Assembly (NCBI GenBank): GCA_021815905.1
Contig: JAKAZP010000115.1
Coordinates: forward strand, 1 to 7,766
Direction of reading: 5' to 3'
Length of the DNA stretch: 7,766 bases
Origin: Pseudomonadota bacterium
Lineage (GTDB): Bacteria > Pseudomonadota > Gammaproteobacteria > Steroidobacterales > Steroidobacteraceae
The notes under the pieces: generated by a model
The model's database searches: none
Seen by the model: the letters and a program-made list of their open reading frames with translations, nothing else
What the model was told of the DNA's origin: nothing
Translations under genes and position numbers: made by a program
Shown: positions 5,845 through 7,766 of the stretch, in pieces
Position numbering within the stretch: the stretch's first letter is position 1
How the letters are laid out: each line of letters begins with the position of its first letter

Positions 5845-7766
5845 GCCGGCTCCCGGCGCGCCGGGCGGCGCATCTGCTCCCGCTGCTCGCACTCGCCTGG
5901 GGTCACGCGGTGGACGGCCGGCCGATCGCGCCATCCGCCCCTGCGCGCGCGGCGAGCGCCGCGCGTCCGGCACCCTCGCAGTCCGGGCCCGGACAAGGGC
6001 TGACCTCGGGGCCTGATCCGGGCGGCACCTATTTCTCGCCGTTGCGGCAGATCAACCGTGGCACCGTCTCCCGGCTCGGCTTTGCCTGGCAGCATCACCT
6101 CGGCACCTCGAGAGGACTCGAGGCGAGCCCGGTCGTGATCGACGGCGTCCTGTATGCCGTCGGCAATTATGGACGCGTGTACGCGCTCGATGCCGCGACG
6201 GGCGCGAAGCTCTGGACGTTCATCCCGAAGGTCGACATGCGCTATGCGCGCTACGCCTGCTGCGACGTGGTCAATCGCGGCCTCGCGGTGCGCGCGGGCC
6301 GTGTCTATGTCGGCTCGCTGGATGGCTACCTGTATTCGCTCGATGCGCGCACGGGCAAGGTGCTCTGGCGGGCGGACACCTTCATCGACCGGGCCCAAGG
6401 GCTGCCCTACACCCTGACCGGCGCGCCCGTCGTTGCCGGGCGCGTCGTGGTGATCGGCAACGGCGGCGCGGATTTCGAGGGAGTCCGCGGCTATGTGTCG
6501 GCCTTCGATCTCGCGACCGGGCGGCTCGCGTGGCGGTTCTTCACCGTGCCGCGCAATCCCGCGCTCGGGCCACAGGATCAACCGCACCTCGTTGCCGCCG
6601 CGAAGAGCTGGGATTACCGGCCCGGCGAGCGCTGGCAGGCGGGCGGGGCGGCCGTGTGGGACGGCCTCAGTTACGACGCGCGCGACGGTCTCGTCATCTT
6701 CGGAACGGCCAATGCCGCGCCCTATGACCGCGAGAAGGGGCACGATGCGGGAGATGAGCTCTATGCCTGCTCGATCGTGGCGGTGCATGCCGGCACGGGG
6801 CGCCTCGCCTGGTACTACCAGGAGGTACCGGGCGACCGGTGGGACCTCGATGCGACGCAGCCCCTCGTTCTCACCACCTTGCCGCTCGGCGGGCGGCGGC
6901 GGCACGTGGTGTTGCAGGCCGCGAAGGATGGTTTCTTCTACGTGCTCGACGCCCGCACGGGGCGGGTGCTGTCGGCCCGGAATTTCAGCTACGTGAACTG
7001 GACGAAGGGGCTCGACCCGACCAACTGGCGACCGATTCCCAATCCGGCGGCGAATTACCACACCGGCCCGGCGCTGGTGTGGCCGTCGGCCGCCGGAGCG
7101 CACTCCTGGCAGCCCATGTCGTTCGATCGAACGACTGGGCTCGTTTACATTCCCGTGATCGAAATGCCCAACGTGTGGATCAATCTCGCTCCCACTCCGG
7201 CCCGGTACCAGGACGGATGGTTCACCACCGCGGGGATCTTTCCGCAGGACTACCGTCCCCGCAGCCTGGTCAGCCTGTTCGGACCGTTGCCGCCCCTCGC
7301 AGCCCTCGAGCGGCGCGATCCGGGACCGACCCGCGCGCGGGGCGTGCTGGTCGCGTGGGACCCGGTGCATCAACGCCGGGTCTGGCAGGCGCCGGGCGCT
7401 TCGGTCTGGGACGGCGGTGTCATGTCGAGCGCCGGCGGCCTGGTGTTCCAGGGGGATGCGCGCGGGCGGCTCAACGTGTACGCGGCCGGCAGCGGAGCGC
7501 TGCTACGCTCGATTTCCGTCGGAACGTCGATCATGGCGGCGCCGGTCGCCTATCGGGTGCGCGGCGTGGAATACATCGCCTTCATGGCCGGCTTCGGCGG
7601 AGCCGACGGCTTCGAGTTCGATCCCTCGACCGCCGCCTACCGCTATGGCAATGCGGGCCGCATCATCGCGCTCCGTCTGGGTGGAGGTCCGGTGCCGAAG
7701 CCGCCCCGCCGGGTTCAGACTCCGTTGCCGCGTCCGGCGGGCCCGCCGGGGTCCGCCGCCGAGGTC
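5841..7766 (+). CDS. PQQ-dependent alcohol dehydrogenase, probably quinohaemoprotein type (3' end outside window)
   Basis: An open frame of 642 codons without stop runs from an ATG overlapping the cytochrome stop (ATGA) to the last base. Residues 1-23 are a Sec signal peptide. The body is an eight-bladed quinoprotein propeller with tryptophan-docking turns (GAKLWTF, GKVLWRA, GRLAWRF, GRLAWYYQ). Active-site features are the vicinal Cys140-Cys141 (ACCDVVNRG), the GADFEGVRG segment (209-217) at the metal-ligand glutamate, Asn291 (GTAN), the GGAAVWDG turn, catalytic Asp335 in WDLDATQ (334-340) and Lys362 (KDGFFYVLD). Asp337, two residues after the catalytic Asp, is the position that separates lanthanide-using from calcium-using members. 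The last 30 or so residues are proline-rich, like the linker before the C-terminal haem c domain of type II quinohaemoproteins, but no haem motif is visible before the edge. It would oxidise a primary alcohol or aldehyde in the periplasm. Its substrate is unknown. Confidence 0.93.
   Translation, partial: MSRLPARRAAHLLPLLALAWGHAVDGRPIAPSAPARAASAARPAPSQSGPGQGLTSGPDPGGTYFSPLRQINRGTVSRLGFAWQHHLGTSRGLEASPVVIDGVLYAVGNYGRVYALDAATGAKLWTFIPKVDMRYARYACCDVVNRGLAVRAGRVYVGSLDGYLYSLDARTGKVLWRADTFIDRAQGLPYTLTGAPVVAGRVVVIGNGGADFEGVRGYVSAFDLATGRLAWRFFTVPRNPALGPQDQPHLVAAAKSWDYRPGERWQAGGAAVWDGLSYDARDGLVIFGTANAAPYDREKGHDAGDELYACSIVAVHAGTGRLAWYYQEVPGDRWDLDATQPLVLTTLPLGGRRRHVVLQAAKDGFFYVLDARTGRVLSARNFSYVNWTKGLDPTNWRPIPNPAANYHTGPALVWPSAAGAHSWQPMSFDRTTGLVYIPVIEMPNVWINLAPTPARYQDGWFTTAGIFPQDYRPRSLVSLFGPLPPLAALERRDPGPTRARGVLVAWDPVHQRRVWQAPGASVWDGGVMSSAGGLVFQGDARGRLNVYAAGSGALLRSISVGTSIMAAPVAYRVRGVEYIAFMAGFGGADGFEFDPSTAAYRYGNAGRIIALRLGGGPVPKPPRRVQTPLPRPAGPPGSAAEV

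Noticed and set aside
5697..7373. 558-codon open frame on the - strand opposite the PQQ dehydrogenase
   Set aside because: It covers a well-supported quinoprotein on the + strand and shows only Arg/Pro/Gly/His-rich sequence with no domain; stop-free antisense frames are common at this G+C content.

Overview
The window (about two thirds G+C or more) carries seven genes packed head to tail on the + strand, with gaps of 7 to 20 bases or 4-base overlaps, so it reads as one operon or part of one. Base composition, the twin-arginine and Sec leaders, the outer-membrane receptor and the periplasmic quinoproteins point to a high-GC Gram-negative proteobacterium. The receptor style, with a plug opening EVIVTAERR, is common in sphingomonads, Caulobacterales and Steroidobacter/Nevskia-type gammaproteobacteria. 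The exact lineage cannot be fixed from this sequence.

Layout: (1) a TonB-dependent outer-membrane receptor, 25-2493; (2) amine dehydrogenase large subunit (mauB/aauB type), 2514-3689; (3) mauE-type membrane protein, 3700-4239; (4) mauD-type thioredoxin-like protein, 4247-4858; (5) the tryptophan tryptophylquinone (TTQ)-bearing small subunit (mauA/aauA type), 4871-5392; (6) a small periplasmic monohaem cytochrome c, 5389-5844; (7) a PQQ-dependent alcohol dehydrogenase, 5841 to beyond the right edge, probably a quinohaemoprotein whose haem domain lies outside the window. There is no gene-free stretch longer than 24 bases and no RNA gene, insertion sequence, CRISPR array or clear terminator.

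The B-E-D-A order followed by a small cytochrome matches the aromatic amine dehydrogenase (aau) cluster of Alcaligenes faecalis better than the longer methylamine (mau) cluster. The small subunit also has the 14-cysteine pattern I recall for the aromatic enzyme, rather than the 12 of methylamine dehydrogenase. The inferred system is: the receptor brings in a substrate, metal or cofactor; the TTQ enzyme deaminates a primary amine to an aldehyde in the periplasm; the PQQ enzyme oxidises an alcohol and/or aldehyde; and both pass electrons to c-type cytochrome.

The most notable points are the coupling of a TTQ and a PQQ enzyme in one transcription unit headed by a TonB receptor, and an Asp-x-Asp (W-D-L-D) signature in the PQQ enzyme that in this family marks lanthanide rather than calcium dependence. 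Also notable are a Thr-to-Ser change next to the TTQ active site and the absence here of mauG or other TTQ-maturation genes.
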